This document shows positions 1 through 7,268 of a stretch of 44,156 nt of DNA, one piece after another (position 1 is the first letter of the stretch; each line of letters starts with the position of its first letter). The DNA comes from an uncultured Pelagibacteraceae bacterium (GTDB taxonomy: Bacteria > Pseudomonadota > Alphaproteobacteria > Pelagibacterales > Pelagibacteraceae): contig CACJSJ010000008.1 in NCBI GenBank assembly GCA_902596045.1, forward strand, positions 1-44,156, in the 5' to 3' direction. The notes beneath the pieces are model-generated. The model ran no database searches and was not told where the DNA came from. It saw only the letters and a list, made by a program, of their open reading frames with translations. The translations under genes were made by a program, and so were the position numbers.

Positions 1-852
1 TATAATTTTATTTTGTCTTTATTTATATTATTAATATTTATTGTAGGTTTTATTTCAGATACTAACTTATTATCATCGCCAAAACTAAGATTTGTAATTC
101 AATCAACTATAATTATTTTTTTTGTTTTATTATTGGATATTAAGATTAATCAAACAAACTTTATTTTTTTAGATTCTTTATTAGGAAATACTTTCTTTAA
201 ATATTTCTTTCCAGTATTTTGTTTATTGATTCTAATTAATGGATCAAATTTTATTGATGGTTTGAATGGTTTAATGCTAGGTTATTTTTCCTCAATAGTA
301 TTTTTAATTTTTTACTTTGATTTTTATTTGTATCTTGAAATAGATAAAACGTTTTTAATGAACTTCATCATTATTTTATTTTATCTGTTCATTTTGAATA
401 TTAATAATAAACTATTTATGGGTGATAGTGGATCATATGTTTTAGGATTAATTTGCGGTTATCTTTTAATTAATATTCATCAGTCAAATCCTTCAATTTC
501 ATCATTCTTTATAGTGTTACTTCTTTGGTATCCTTGTTTTGAAAATTTATTTTCTATTTTGAGAAAATTTATTTTAAAAAAATCACCTATTAAAGCTGAT
601 AATAATCACTTCCATCAACTGGTTTTTTTTTATATTCGAAAAAAAATAAGATTTAAAAATCTAAATCCTAATAATTTTTCAGCTTATCTAATTATTTTGT
701 ATAATTTTTTTGTTTTCTTAATTGGCTCAAGTGATCCAGGTAATACACAGTTACAAATTATATTAATTATATTTAATATTTTGGTTTATTTAATTATTTA
801 CCTCAGGTTGTTTATTTTTAAGTACAGTAATAGTTTTAAAAGTTTGAGATAA
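1..852 (+). CDS. WecA/MraY-like polyprenyl-phosphate sugar-phosphate transferase (5' truncated)
   Basis: The frame is open from the first base of the window, so the true start lies to the left and this is a C-terminal fragment of about 283 residues. It is strongly hydrophobic with many membrane segments. It carries family motifs of glycosyltransferase family 4 (MraY/WecA/TagO): NFIDGLNGL, corresponding to the conserved N..N..DG.DGL loop; FMGDSGSYVLG; and a histidine motif DNNHFHQL near residue 200. The family transfers a sugar-1-phosphate from a UDP-sugar to undecaprenyl phosphate on the inner membrane, starting O-antigen or capsule synthesis. I infer a surface-polysaccharide role because MraY itself normally lies in the cell-wall cluster, which is not seen here. 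The exact sugar substrate cannot be told. The next feature is a 5S rRNA gene. Confidence 0.85.
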   Translation, partial: YNFILSLFILLIFIVGFISDTNLLSSPKLRFVIQSTIIIFFVLLLDIKINQTNFIFLDSLLGNTFFKYFFPVFCLLILINGSNFIDGLNGLMLGYFSSIVFLIFYFDFYLYLEIDKTFLMNFIIILFYLFILNINNKLFMGDSGSYVLGLICGYLLINIHQSNPSISSFFIVLLLWYPCFENLFSILRKFILKKSPIKADNNHFHQLVFFYIRKKIRFKNLNPNNFSAYLIILYNFFVFLIGSSDPGNTQLQIILIIFNILVYLIIYLRLFIFKYSNSFKSLR

Positions 853-922
853 TTTAAAGAGAGACAATTAAATTTTTATTATAATTTGCAGAAAATAAAG
901 GTATTTTGATGATAAATCTTTA

Positions 923-950
923 TTTACATATTACTCATTATTAGTATAAA
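923..950 (+). promoter_or_regulatory. Candidate sigma-70-type promoter for 5S rRNA
   Basis: TTTACA (923-928) and TATAAA (945-950) are separated by 16 bases. They lie just upstream of the inferred 5S 5' end at 955, which fits a start point about 5-7 bases after the -10 box. The surroundings are AT-rich, so chance matches are common; the support is mainly the position. If real, it would also drive rpmJ and the genes after it, because no terminator is visible after the 5S gene. Confidence 0.45.
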
Positions 951-954
951 GCTC

Positions 955-1072
955 ATGCCGGTAATTATTGCGAAAGTGTTATACCCGATCCCATACCGAA
1001 CTCGGAAGTCAAGCCTTTCAGCGCTGATGGTACTTTGTCTTAAGGCATGGGAGAGTAAGTCGTTGCCGGCAT
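955..1072 (+). rRNA. rrf: 5S ribosomal RNA
   Basis: The sequence shows the conserved 5S core: CCCGATCCCATACCGAACTC, then GGAAGTCAAGCC, and a 3' region GGGAGAGTAAGTCG. The ends pair as the terminal helix I (ATGCCGG at 955-961 with CCGGCAT at 1066-1072), giving a gene of about 118 bases, normal for bacterial 5S rRNA. No 23S rRNA lies upstream within the window; a glycosyltransferase gene occupies that place. The 5S gene is therefore detached from at least the adjacent part of an rRNA operon. rpmJ starts 10 bases downstream. The exact mature ends are inferred from pairing. Confidence 0.95.
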
Positions 1073-1082
1073 AATAAAATAT

Positions 1083-1208
1083 ATGAAAATAAAAAGTTCA
1101 CTCAAATCTATAAAAAAAAGAGATCTTAACTCTAAGCTAGTTCGTAGAAGAGGTAGAATATATATTATCAATAAAACAAATCCTAAATTTAAAGCAAGAC
1201 AGAAGTAG
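1083..1208 (+). CDS. rpmJ: 50S ribosomal protein L36 (Cys-free form)
   Basis: A 41-residue, highly basic protein beginning [14 protein letters not shown] and ending in [10 protein letters not shown], with the central [12 protein letters not shown]. This is the signature of bacterial L36, which sits in the large subunit near the 23S 2500 region. The classical zinc ligands (three Cys and one His) are all missing, so this is the zinc-independent form. The ATG lies 10 bases after the 3' end of the 5S rRNA gene and has no visible Shine-Dalgarno sequence. The position suggests co-transcription with 5S rRNA. Identity is secure despite the short length. Confidence 0.93.
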   Translation: MKIKSSLKSIKKRDLNSKLVRRRGRIYIINKTNPKFKARQK

Positions 1209-1213
1209 TTTTT

Positions 1214-1324
1214 ATGGATAACGAGAACCATAAAAATACTTGGAATAATTTTACTAAGTTTGTTCTGTGGGGAACTGTCGCTATTATATTAGTTTTAGTA
1301 TTAATGGCAATTTTCTTATTGTAA
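1214..1324 (+). CDS. Small aa3-type cytochrome c oxidase subunit IV-like membrane protein
   Basis: A 36-residue protein starting MDNENHKNTWNNFTKF, followed by one membrane helix (about residues 16-36) ending in LMAIFLL. The pattern H..TW..FTK...WG followed by a single transmembrane segment matches the bacterial aa3 oxidase subunit IV family (CoxIV_bact). Members of this family are commonly found just upstream of transhydrogenase alpha in alphaproteobacteria, as here (pntAA begins 10 bases after the stop). In Paracoccus-type oxidases this subunit is an accessory single helix whose loss has little effect. Whether this copy binds the oxidase or the transhydrogenase is unknown. It lies 5 bases after the rpmJ stop. 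Confidence 0.75.
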   Translation: MDNENHKNTWNNFTKFVLWGTVAIILVLVLMAIFLL

Positions 1325-1334
1325 GGTTTTTTTT

Positions 1335-2423
1335 ATGATAATTGCATCAATTTTAGAAAACCAAAATCTTGAAAAAAGAATAGCAATTACACCAGAGATT
1401 TCAAAAAAGTATTCATCATTAGGTTTTAAAGTATTGCTGCCAACAGGATATGGAAAACATTTAGGCATCAAAGATGAAGAATATGAAAAATCAGGAACTC
1501 AAATTTCAAAGGATGAAAAAGATATTTTAAATAGTGCAAATGTTATTGTTCAACTAGGTTTTCCTTCTGATGAAAAAATTTCTTCCTTAAAAGAAAATCA
1601 AACTTTAGTTGGTGTTTTAGACCCTTATAACAATGAAGAAAAAATAAAAGGCTTAGTCAAAAAAAAAATTAATGTTTTTTCTCTGGAATTACTTCCGAGA
1701 ATAACAAGAGCACAATCAATGGATATACTTTCTTCCCAAGCAAATCTTGCTGGATATAAGGCAGTTATAGAGTCGTTTGCTTATTTTGAAAAAGCTATTC
1801 CAATGATGATGACTGCTGCAGGAACAATTTCAGCTGCTAAGGTTTTGGTTGTAGGTGCAGGTGTAGCTGGATTACAAGCTATTGCAACTGCAAAAAGAAT
1901 GGGTGCTATTGTTTTTGCCACTGATGTAAGAATGGCATCAAAAGAGCAAGTTGAGAGTTTAGGGGGAAAGTTTCTAACAGTTGAAGGAGTGGAAAACCTT
2001 GAGACTGAAGGAGGTTATGCCAAAGAGGCATCAGATGATTTTAAAAAAAAACAAGAGGAATTATTGAGCGACACACTTAAAAAAATTGATATTGTAATTT
2101 GTACTGCTTTAATTCCTGGAAAAAAAGCTCCTGTAATAATTAAAGATACAATGATTCAAAATATGCAACCTGGATCAATAATTTATGATTTAGCAGCTAT
2201 ACAAGGTGGAAATACTGCCTTTACTGAAGTTGATAAAATAATTGACAAAAATGGAGTAAAAATTATGGGTGACAGCAACATCTTAAATAAACTTCCAACT
2301 TCTGCTTCAAATTTATATGCGAAAAACGTATTTAATTTTGTTTCAAATCTACATGATAAAGAAAAAAATAAAATAAACATTAATTTAGAGGATGAAATAA
2401 TTGAGAAAACCTTAATAAAATAA
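1335..2423 (+). CDS. pntAA: NAD(P) transhydrogenase subunit alpha 1 (NAD(H)-binding domain I)
   Basis: A 362-residue soluble subunit of the proton-translocating transhydrogenase, which transfers hydride between NADH and NADP+ using the proton gradient and so supplies NADPH. The N-terminus MIIASILENQNLEKRIAITPE is the alanine dehydrogenase/PNT N-terminal signature. A Rossmann motif VVGAGVAGLQA lies near residue 175, and the RMASKEQVESLGGKF stretch is typical of domain I. It is the first of three genes (alpha 1, alpha 2, beta), the split form usual in alphaproteobacteria rather than the two-gene form of E. coli. Four bases separate it from pntAB. ATG start at 1335. Confidence 0.96.
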   Translation: MIIASILENQNLEKRIAITPEISKKYSSLGFKVLLPTGYGKHLGIKDEEYEKSGTQISKDEKDILNSANVIVQLGFPSDEKISSLKENQTLVGVLDPYNNEEKIKGLVKKKINVFSLELLPRITRAQSMDILSSQANLAGYKAVIESFAYFEKAIPMMMTAAGTISAAKVLVVGAGVAGLQAIATAKRMGAIVFATDVRMASKEQVESLGGKFLTVEGVENLETEGGYAKEASDDFKKKQEELLSDTLKKIDIVICTALIPGKKAPVIIKDTMIQNMQPGSIIYDLAAIQGGNTAFTEVDKIIDKNGVKIMGDSNILNKLPTSASNLYAKNVFNFVSNLHDKEKNKININLEDEIIEKTLIK

Positions 2424-2427
2424 GATT

Positions 2428-2739
2428 ATGGAAATAGATCCTTTTATATTTAGACTTAGTATATTTATCCTTTCAATTTTTATTGGATATTATGTAGTTT
2501 GGAGCGTAACACCTTCCTTGCATACTCCCCTGATGTCAGTAACAAATGCAATTTCATCTGTAATAATTGTAGGTGCAATTATTGCTGGATTAGCTGGCAG
2601 TTCCGATAGTGTTTTTAACGTCTCAAGTATTTTTGGATTTTTAGCAATATCACTTGCTGCTATAAATATTTTTGGTGGTTTTTTGGTAACCCAAAGAATG
2701 CTTGCAATGTATAAAAAGAAGAAAAAGGACAAAAAATGA
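2428..2739 (+). CDS. pntAB: NAD(P) transhydrogenase subunit alpha 2 (membrane)
   Basis: A 103-residue protein with about three to four membrane helices, containing the conserved stretch WSVTPSLHTPLMSVTNAISS that marks the membrane part of transhydrogenase alpha. It contributes to the proton channel (domain II) together with the N-terminal half of the beta subunit. The C-terminus is lysine-rich (KKKKKDKK). Its stop overlaps the pntB start by 4 bases (ATGA), indicating translational coupling. Confidence 0.96.
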   Translation: MEIDPFIFRLSIFILSIFIGYYVVWSVTPSLHTPLMSVTNAISSVIIVGAIIAGLAGSSDSVFNVSSIFGFLAISLAAINIFGGFLVTQRMLAMYKKKKKDKK

Positions 2740-4133
2740 TTTCTGCAAATTTATCCGCAGTTTTTTATCTTATCTCAGGAGTTTTATTTATTTTGGCTTT
2801 AAGGGGATTATCTTCTCCAGAAACGTCTAGACAAGGAAATTTTTTTGGAATTTTAGGAATGGTGATTGCTATAACAGTCACATTCTTAACAATAGGGAAT
2901 TTTTCAAGTGGATTTTTATATGTAATAGTATTTCTATTAATTGGTGGTTTATTAGGTGCTTTCATTGCATATAAAATTCCCATGACAGCTATGCCCGAAC
3001 TTGTAGCTGGCTTTCATAGTCTTGTTGGGCTAGCGGCTGTCTTTGTAGCTATTTCAGCATATTTAAACCCTGAAGCTTTTAACCTTGGTTCGCCTGGAAA
3101 TATTAAGCTTTTAAGCTTGATTGAAATGTCAATAGGTGCCGCAATAGGTGCAATAACTTTTTCTGGATCAATAATCGCTTTTTTAAAACTCCAAGGAATA
3201 ATGTCAGGATCGCCAATTACTTTTAAAGGTCAACACCCTTTAAATGCTTTAATATTAATTTCTATAATCGTTTTAATTTATTTGCTTTGTAGCACACAGT
3301 CTTCAAATTTATTTTGGATTTTATTGGCTGTATCTTTTTTAATTGGTTTTTTATTGATAATTCCAATTGGTGGAGCAGACATGCCAGTTGTGATTTCTAT
3401 GTTAAATTCTTATTCAGGTTGGGCTGCGGCTGGGATTGGGTTTACTCTAGAAAATACTGCTTTAATAATAACAGGTGCATTAGTTGGTTCTTCTGGAGCA
3501 ATTCTTTCATACATAATGTGTAAAGGAATGAATAGATCATTCTTTAATGTCATACTAGGTGGTTTTGGTGCTACTGATCAATCTACTGTTAGTCAGAACA
3601 AAGAGCAAAAACCTGTTAAAAGTGGAAACGCTGAAGATGCAGCCTTCCTGATGAAAAATGCTTCATCAGTTATAATTGTCCCAGGATATGGTATGGCAGT
3701 TGCACAAGCTCAACATGCTTTAAGAGAAATGGTTGATACCTTGAAAAAAAATGACATTAAAGTTTCTTATGCTATACATCCAGTTGCTGGACGTATGCCT
3801 GGCCATATGAATGTCTTATTAGCAGAAGCAAATGTTCCTTATGACGAAGTTTTTGAACTTGAAGAAATAAATAATGATTTTGCCAATGCAGATGTGGCAT
3901 TTGTAATAGGTGCGAATGATGTGACTAATCCAGTAGCTAAAACAGATCCTCAAAGCCCAATTTATGGTATGCCGGTACTTGATGTAGAAAAATGCAAGTC
4001 GGTTTTATTTGTTAAAAGAAGTCTATCACCAGGTTATGCTGGAATTGACAATGATTTGTTTTATAAAGAAAACACTTTAATGTTATTTGCTGACGCAAAA
4101 AAAATGACTGAAGATATTACCAAAAATTTATAG
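2736..4133 (+). CDS. pntB: NAD(P) transhydrogenase subunit beta
   Basis: A 465-residue protein, the usual length. The N-terminal two thirds are membrane helices forming the proton path (domain II). The C-terminal third is the soluble NADP(H)-binding domain III, with VIIVPGYGMAVAQAQHA and HPVAGRMPGHMNVLLAEA, both strongly conserved in the family, followed by GANDVTNPVA. It completes the transhydrogenase begun by pntAA and pntAB. Translation is probably coupled to pntAB through the ATGA overlap. The transaldolase gene starts 7 bases after the stop. Confidence 0.97.
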   Translation: MISANLSAVFYLISGVLFILALRGLSSPETSRQGNFFGILGMVIAITVTFLTIGNFSSGFLYVIVFLLIGGLLGAFIAYKIPMTAMPELVAGFHSLVGLAAVFVAISAYLNPEAFNLGSPGNIKLLSLIEMSIGAAIGAITFSGSIIAFLKLQGIMSGSPITFKGQHPLNALILISIIVLIYLLCSTQSSNLFWILLAVSFLIGFLLIIPIGGADMPVVISMLNSYSGWAAAGIGFTLENTALIITGALVGSSGAILSYIMCKGMNRSFFNVILGGFGATDQSTVSQNKEQKPVKSGNAEDAAFLMKNASSVIIVPGYGMAVAQAQHALREMVDTLKKNDIKVSYAIHPVAGRMPGHMNVLLAEANVPYDEVFELEEINNDFANADVAFVIGANDVTNPVAKTDPQSPIYGMPVLDVEKCKSVLFVKRSLSPGYAGIDNDLFYKENTLMLFADAKKMTEDITKNL

Positions 4134-4140
4134 CTAATTG

Positions 4141-4839
4141 ATGATAACAAAAATCTTTTGTGATATTGCAGATTTACCCTCAATAAAAAGGTTTAATAAA
4201 AAAATTATAGTAAAAGGTTTTACAACTAACCCTAGCTTGATGAGAAAAGCAGGTGCAAAAGGCTATGAGTCATATTCAAAAAAAATTTTAAAAGTCTGTA
4301 AAAAAAAACCTATTTCTTTCGAAGTCTTTGCTGATGAAGAAAAATCTATGATAAAACAGGGTGAGCAAATTAGTACTTGGGCAAAAAATGTTTACGTTAA
4401 AGTTCCAGTTATAAATTCAAAAAATAAATTTACAGGAGAAGTCATTAAAAAATTAAACAATAAAGGAATTAAATTAAACATAACTGCTGTATATACATCT
4501 AAACAAACAGAAAAAATCTTAAAGGTAATTAATTACAAAACTAAAGTAATAATATCAATATTTGCAGGTAGAGCAGGAGACACAGGAAAAGACCCAATCC
4601 CCGAGTTTACTAGAAGTATTAAGTTAGCAAAAAAATTTAGAAATGTAGAAATATTATGGGCAAGTGTCAGAGAACCATATAATTATTTACAAGCCAAACA
4701 AATAGGATGTCATATAATCACAATACCTCCGTCAATAATAGAAAAGATTGAAAAATTTGGAAAATCTTATGATCAGCTTTCGATAGAAACAGTGAAAGCA
4801 TTTTTAGCTGATGCTAAAAAATCTAAATTTAATATTTAG
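4141..4839 (+). CDS. Transaldolase family protein (small TalC/FSA-like type)
   Basis: A 232-residue TIM-barrel aldolase of the transaldolase family. The motifs are GFTTNPSLMRKAG near the N-terminus, KVPVINS with the likely Schiff-base lysine at about residue 87, LNITAVYTSKQ, and IFAGRAGDTGKDP. The length fits the short transaldolase/fructose-6-phosphate aldolase group rather than the roughly 315-residue TalB. With tkt further along the window it would complete non-oxidative pentose phosphate interconversion; transaldolase versus F6P aldolase activity cannot be settled from sequence. I chose ATG at 4141 over TTG at 4138, which is in frame one codon earlier. The 3' end overlaps the convergent gene by 11 bases. 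Confidence 0.85.
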   Translation: MITKIFCDIADLPSIKRFNKKIIVKGFTTNPSLMRKAGAKGYESYSKKILKVCKKKPISFEVFADEEKSMIKQGEQISTWAKNVYVKVPVINSKNKFTGEVIKKLNNKGIKLNITAVYTSKQTEKILKVINYKTKVIISIFAGRAGDTGKDPIPEFTRSIKLAKKFRNVEILWASVREPYNYLQAKQIGCHIITIPPSIIEKIEKFGKSYDQLSIETVKAFLADAKKSKFNI

Positions 4840-4846
4840 TTTTTTT
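4816..4846. terminator. Putative bidirectional terminator hairpin between convergent genes
   Basis: CTAAAT (4823-4828) pairs with ATTTAG (4834-4839) around a 5-base loop. It is flanked by A6 (4816-4821) on the left and T7 (4840-4846) on the right, so each strand reads a hairpin followed by a U-run. It lies over the overlapping 3' ends of the transaldolase and ligase-like genes. The stem has only one G-C pair, so it would be weak; the placement at a convergent junction supports it. Confidence 0.4.
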
Positions 4847-6064
4847 ATAATAATTATATCCCATCATAATTGCATAGTTAATCCAAAATATTGATGAATT
4901 ATAAGTAGCAAAAAAACTACCTGTAGGTATTACAGGAAGTATTGAAATTATTACAACAATTATCCCAGACAACTGATAAATATTTTTTTTTTTTAAATAA
5001 TTTTTAATAGAAAAAATAATAGAAGATAAAATAAATATTAAAAAACAAGAAAAGCCAAATATTCCAGTTTCAGATAGAAATTCATAGTAAAGTTCATGAG
5101 GGTGATTAGAGCCAAGCATGTGCTTTTCTTCGTCATTGTATTTTTTATTTCTACTCTCAATTCTAAAGTTTTTAATACCTACACCAAATAAAGGGTTGTC
5201 TAAGAAAACTTCTTTAGCAGTATTTCTATGAGCCCCGTATTCTGAGTTATCTAGATATTTAGTTAATCCATTTGAGCTAAAAACCCATTTCATTTGCCAA
5301 ATGTATCTAGCTTTATAAGACTGATCTGCATTTAAATGAATTATTAAATAACTTGAAAAAACAATTAGAATTATTGAAAGAATTTTAAATTTGTAATCAA
5401 TTTCATAAATAAAAAATATAAATAGTGAGATTGCCAAAAAAGTTTTAACAAAATTAGCCCTTTCACCAATTATAAAAGAAATTATTATTAAAGAAGATGC
5501 TAATATTAAACTAAAACTATCTTTTTTAAGACGAGAGTATAAAAATGATAAAAAAATCAGACAAAATCCAAAAAAGAAATGACCTATTACACTTTCTTGC
5601 CCAGTAAAACTTCCCAATCTACCTGGCATCATAGTACTTTGACCAAGCATATTTTTGCCAACAAAAAATTCAATCAACAAATCTACTATTATAATTAAAA
5701 AAAATATACTCCACAATTTATATATAACTTCTAAATTTTTAGAAAAATTTATAATCAAATATTTAAACGAAATAATAAAAAATATTACAAAAAAAAATTT
5801 AGTTACTCTTTGATATGATAGGTGAATATCATTTGAAAATACAAGATTTATTAATAATGATATAAAAAAAAACAAAAGTAAAAAAAAGGAATTTTTATAT
5901 TCAAAAAAAAAAGTTTCTTTTTTTACTAGTTTATAAAAAAAAATAGATCCAATAATAAGAAAACATATATTAATTGCAAAGTTTCCAGAGAGAATTGCCA
6001 AAGGATAAATTGAAAAAAAAGTAAGTAAAATGAAATCTAATTTATTTTTTTTATATTCAAACAT
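4829..6064 (-). CDS. O-antigen ligase/polymerase-like membrane protein
   Basis: A 411-residue protein with about ten to twelve predicted membrane helices. In its C-terminal half there is a large non-membrane loop containing NPLFGVGIKNFR and GSNHPHELYYEFLSETGIFG, the signature of the Wzy_C/WaaL O-antigen ligase family (periplasmic loop with the functional His). Such proteins join or polymerise polysaccharide on the periplasmic face of the inner membrane. Whether it is a ligase or a polymerase is not decidable. With the sugar-phosphate transferase at the left edge it points to surface glycan genes on both sides of the 5S-pnt block. The ATG at 6064 is only 15 bases downstream of the tRNA-Met 3' end. 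Confidence 0.8.
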   Translation of the reverse strand: MFEYKKNKLDFILLTFFSIYPLAILSGNFAINICFLIIGSIFFYKLVKKETFFFEYKNSFFLLLFFFISLLINLVFSNDIHLSYQRVTKFFFVIFFIISFKYLIINFSKNLEVIYKLWSIFFLIIIVDLLIEFFVGKNMLGQSTMMPGRLGSFTGQESVIGHFFFGFCLIFLSFLYSRLKKDSFSLILASSLIIISFIIGERANFVKTFLAISLFIFFIYEIDYKFKILSIILIVFSSYLIIHLNADQSYKARYIWQMKWVFSSNGLTKYLDNSEYGAHRNTAKEVFLDNPLFGVGIKNFRIESRNKKYNDEEKHMLGSNHPHELYYEFLSETGIFGFSCFLIFILSSIIFSIKNYLKKKNIYQLSGIIVVIISILPVIPTGSFFATYNSSIFWINYAIMMGYNYYKKTKY

Positions 6065-6079
6065 AGTTAAGTTATTAAT

Positions 6080-6156
<77 letters not shown>

Positions 6157-6162
6157 GTATAC

Positions 6163-6369
6163 TTAAATTCTGTTTTTAAGTTTATTTAATTTTTTAACTC
6201 TTTTTATGTTTTCTTGAAGAATTCTTTTCTTTTTCTCTGAGGGTTTTTCATAAGTATTCTTTAATTTTATTACTTTAAAAAAACCATCCCTTTGAAGTTT
6301 TCTTTTTAAAACTCTCAAAGCTTGTTCAACATTGTTATCTTTAACTTCTATTTTAATAAATACCTCCAA
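6163..6369 (-). CDS. rpsU: 30S ribosomal protein S21
   Basis: A basic protein with VKDNNVEQALRVLKRKLQRDG and YEKPSEKKKR, the S21 signature. S21 sits on the 30S platform near the 3' end of 16S rRNA and helps initiation. The boundary given uses the only standard start codon, TTG at 6369 (68 residues). That TTG overlaps a perfect GGAGG (6367-6363), which would instead serve an ATT codon at 6357-6355, 5 bases downstream. Starting there gives 64 residues and places DNN six residues after the start residue's position, as in other S21 proteins. I therefore think the real start is probably ATT 6357. No ATG or GTG is available in frame. Confidence 0.9.
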   Translation of the reverse strand: MEVFIKIEVKDNNVEQALRVLKRKLQRDGFFKVIKLKNTYEKPSEKKKRILQENIKRVKKLNKLKNRI

Positions 6370-6392
6370 AAAAGTGAGTAAATAACACTTTT
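6368..6392 (-). terminator. Hairpin with U-run between trcR and rpsU (terminator or leader element)
   Basis: On the minus strand AAAAGTG pairs with CACTTTT (plus coordinates 6386-6392 and 6370-6376) around a 9-base loop. The run of six T that ends it is followed directly by the GGAGG in front of rpsU. It has terminator form for the upstream trcR transcript. Because it touches the rpsU ribosome-binding site it could instead be a control element in the S21 leader. The stem is AT-rich and only 7 base pairs. Confidence 0.35.
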
Positions 6393-6420
6393 AATTTTTT
6401 ATGTCTATTCATTTTATCCA

Positions 6421-7002
6421 TTAATTATTTAATTGTTGCGAAAGTCTTTCTTTTTCTTTTTGTTTTTTTTCTCTTTTAATTCTTCTTTCTGCTTTTTCAA
6501 TTGCTTCAATTAGATTTTTCTGAGTAAATAAGTTTAAAGCTACTGGATCTTTGGGATTCAAATTATTATAATTCCAATGGCTTTTGTTTCTAATTGATGT
6601 CACAGAATTTTTTGTAATACCAACTAATTTTGCAATTTGAGAGTCCTTAAGAATATTGTGTTGTCTAATCAACCATAAAGCTGAATCTGGTTTATCTTGT
6701 CTTTTTGAAAGAGGGATATATTTCTTAATTTTTTTTTCAGCATTTGAAATTTCAATATCTGAACTTTTGATTTGTAAAGGTCGATTTTCATCACTTGAAG
6801 AAAGTTCAATTTCTTCTCTAGTCAACTGACCTGATATGATTGGATTATACGCCTTGATACCCTTTGCTACTTCTCCATCTGCAATACCTTGTATTTCTAC
6901 TTCATGTAATTTACAAAACTCAGCAATTTGTTTAAATGTGAGAGTTGTATTTTCAACAAGCCAAACAGCAGTTGCCATTGGCATTAAAGGTGAATTTGAC
7001 AT
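6421..7002 (-). CDS. trcR: DUF1013 family cell-cycle transcriptional regulator (TrcR-like)
   Basis: A 193-residue soluble protein starting MSNSPLMPMATAVWLVENTTLTF, the conserved opening of the alphaproteobacterial DUF1013 family. A second conserved block, PDSALWLIRQHNILKDSQIAKLVGITKNSVTSIRNKSHWN (about residues 100-145), resembles a helix-turn-helix. The C-terminus is charged and likely coiled (EKAERRIKREKKQKEKE). The family is named TrcR in annotation databases, as a cell-cycle transcriptional regulator. Its role in this organism is inference. The ATG follows the rpmE stop directly, so the two are translationally linked. Confidence 0.85.
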   Translation of the reverse strand: MSNSPLMPMATAVWLVENTTLTFKQIAEFCKLHEVEIQGIADGEVAKGIKAYNPIISGQLTREEIELSSSDENRPLQIKSSDIEISNAEKKIKKYIPLSKRQDKPDSALWLIRQHNILKDSQIAKLVGITKNSVTSIRNKSHWNYNNLNPKDPVALNLFTQKNLIEAIEKAERRIKREKKQKEKERLSQQLNN

Positions 7003-7233
7003 TTAATTTTTTTTTTCTGTTTTGAAATTTTGAAATTTTTTATTAAATTTGCTTATTCTACCTTTATCCATAAGTTTTTGTTTGCCGCCTGTCCAAGCAG
7101 AATGAGATTTTGGATCAATTTCCAACTTTAGAACTTCACCTTCTTTTCCCCAGGTAGACTTAGTTTCAAACTGAGTACCATCAGTCATTTCAACTTTTAT
7201 TTTGTGATAGTTTGGATGAATATCTTTTTTCAT
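7003..7233 (-). CDS. rpmE: 50S ribosomal protein L31 (Cys-free alphaproteobacterial type)
   Basis: A 76-residue protein beginning [19 protein letters not shown], with [16 protein letters not shown] and [14 protein letters not shown], the long L31 form typical of alphaproteobacteria. No cysteine is present, so the zinc-binding CxxC of type A L31 is absent. L31 bridges the central protuberance to the small subunit. It lies upstream of trcR with no spacer and 35 bases downstream of suhB on the same strand. Confidence 0.95.
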   Translation of the reverse strand: MKKDIHPNYHKIKVEMTDGTQFETKSTWGKEGEVLKLEIDPKSHSAWTGGKQKLMDKGRISKFNKKFQNFKTEKKN

Positions 7234-7268
7234 GACGAGACTTATAACAAAAGAATTTTCTAAAACAA

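Noticed and set aside
1040-1231. A 63-codon minus-strand open frame across the 5S 3' end and rpmJ
   Set aside because: The plus strand holds 5S rRNA and L36 with clear identities; the antisense product has no support.
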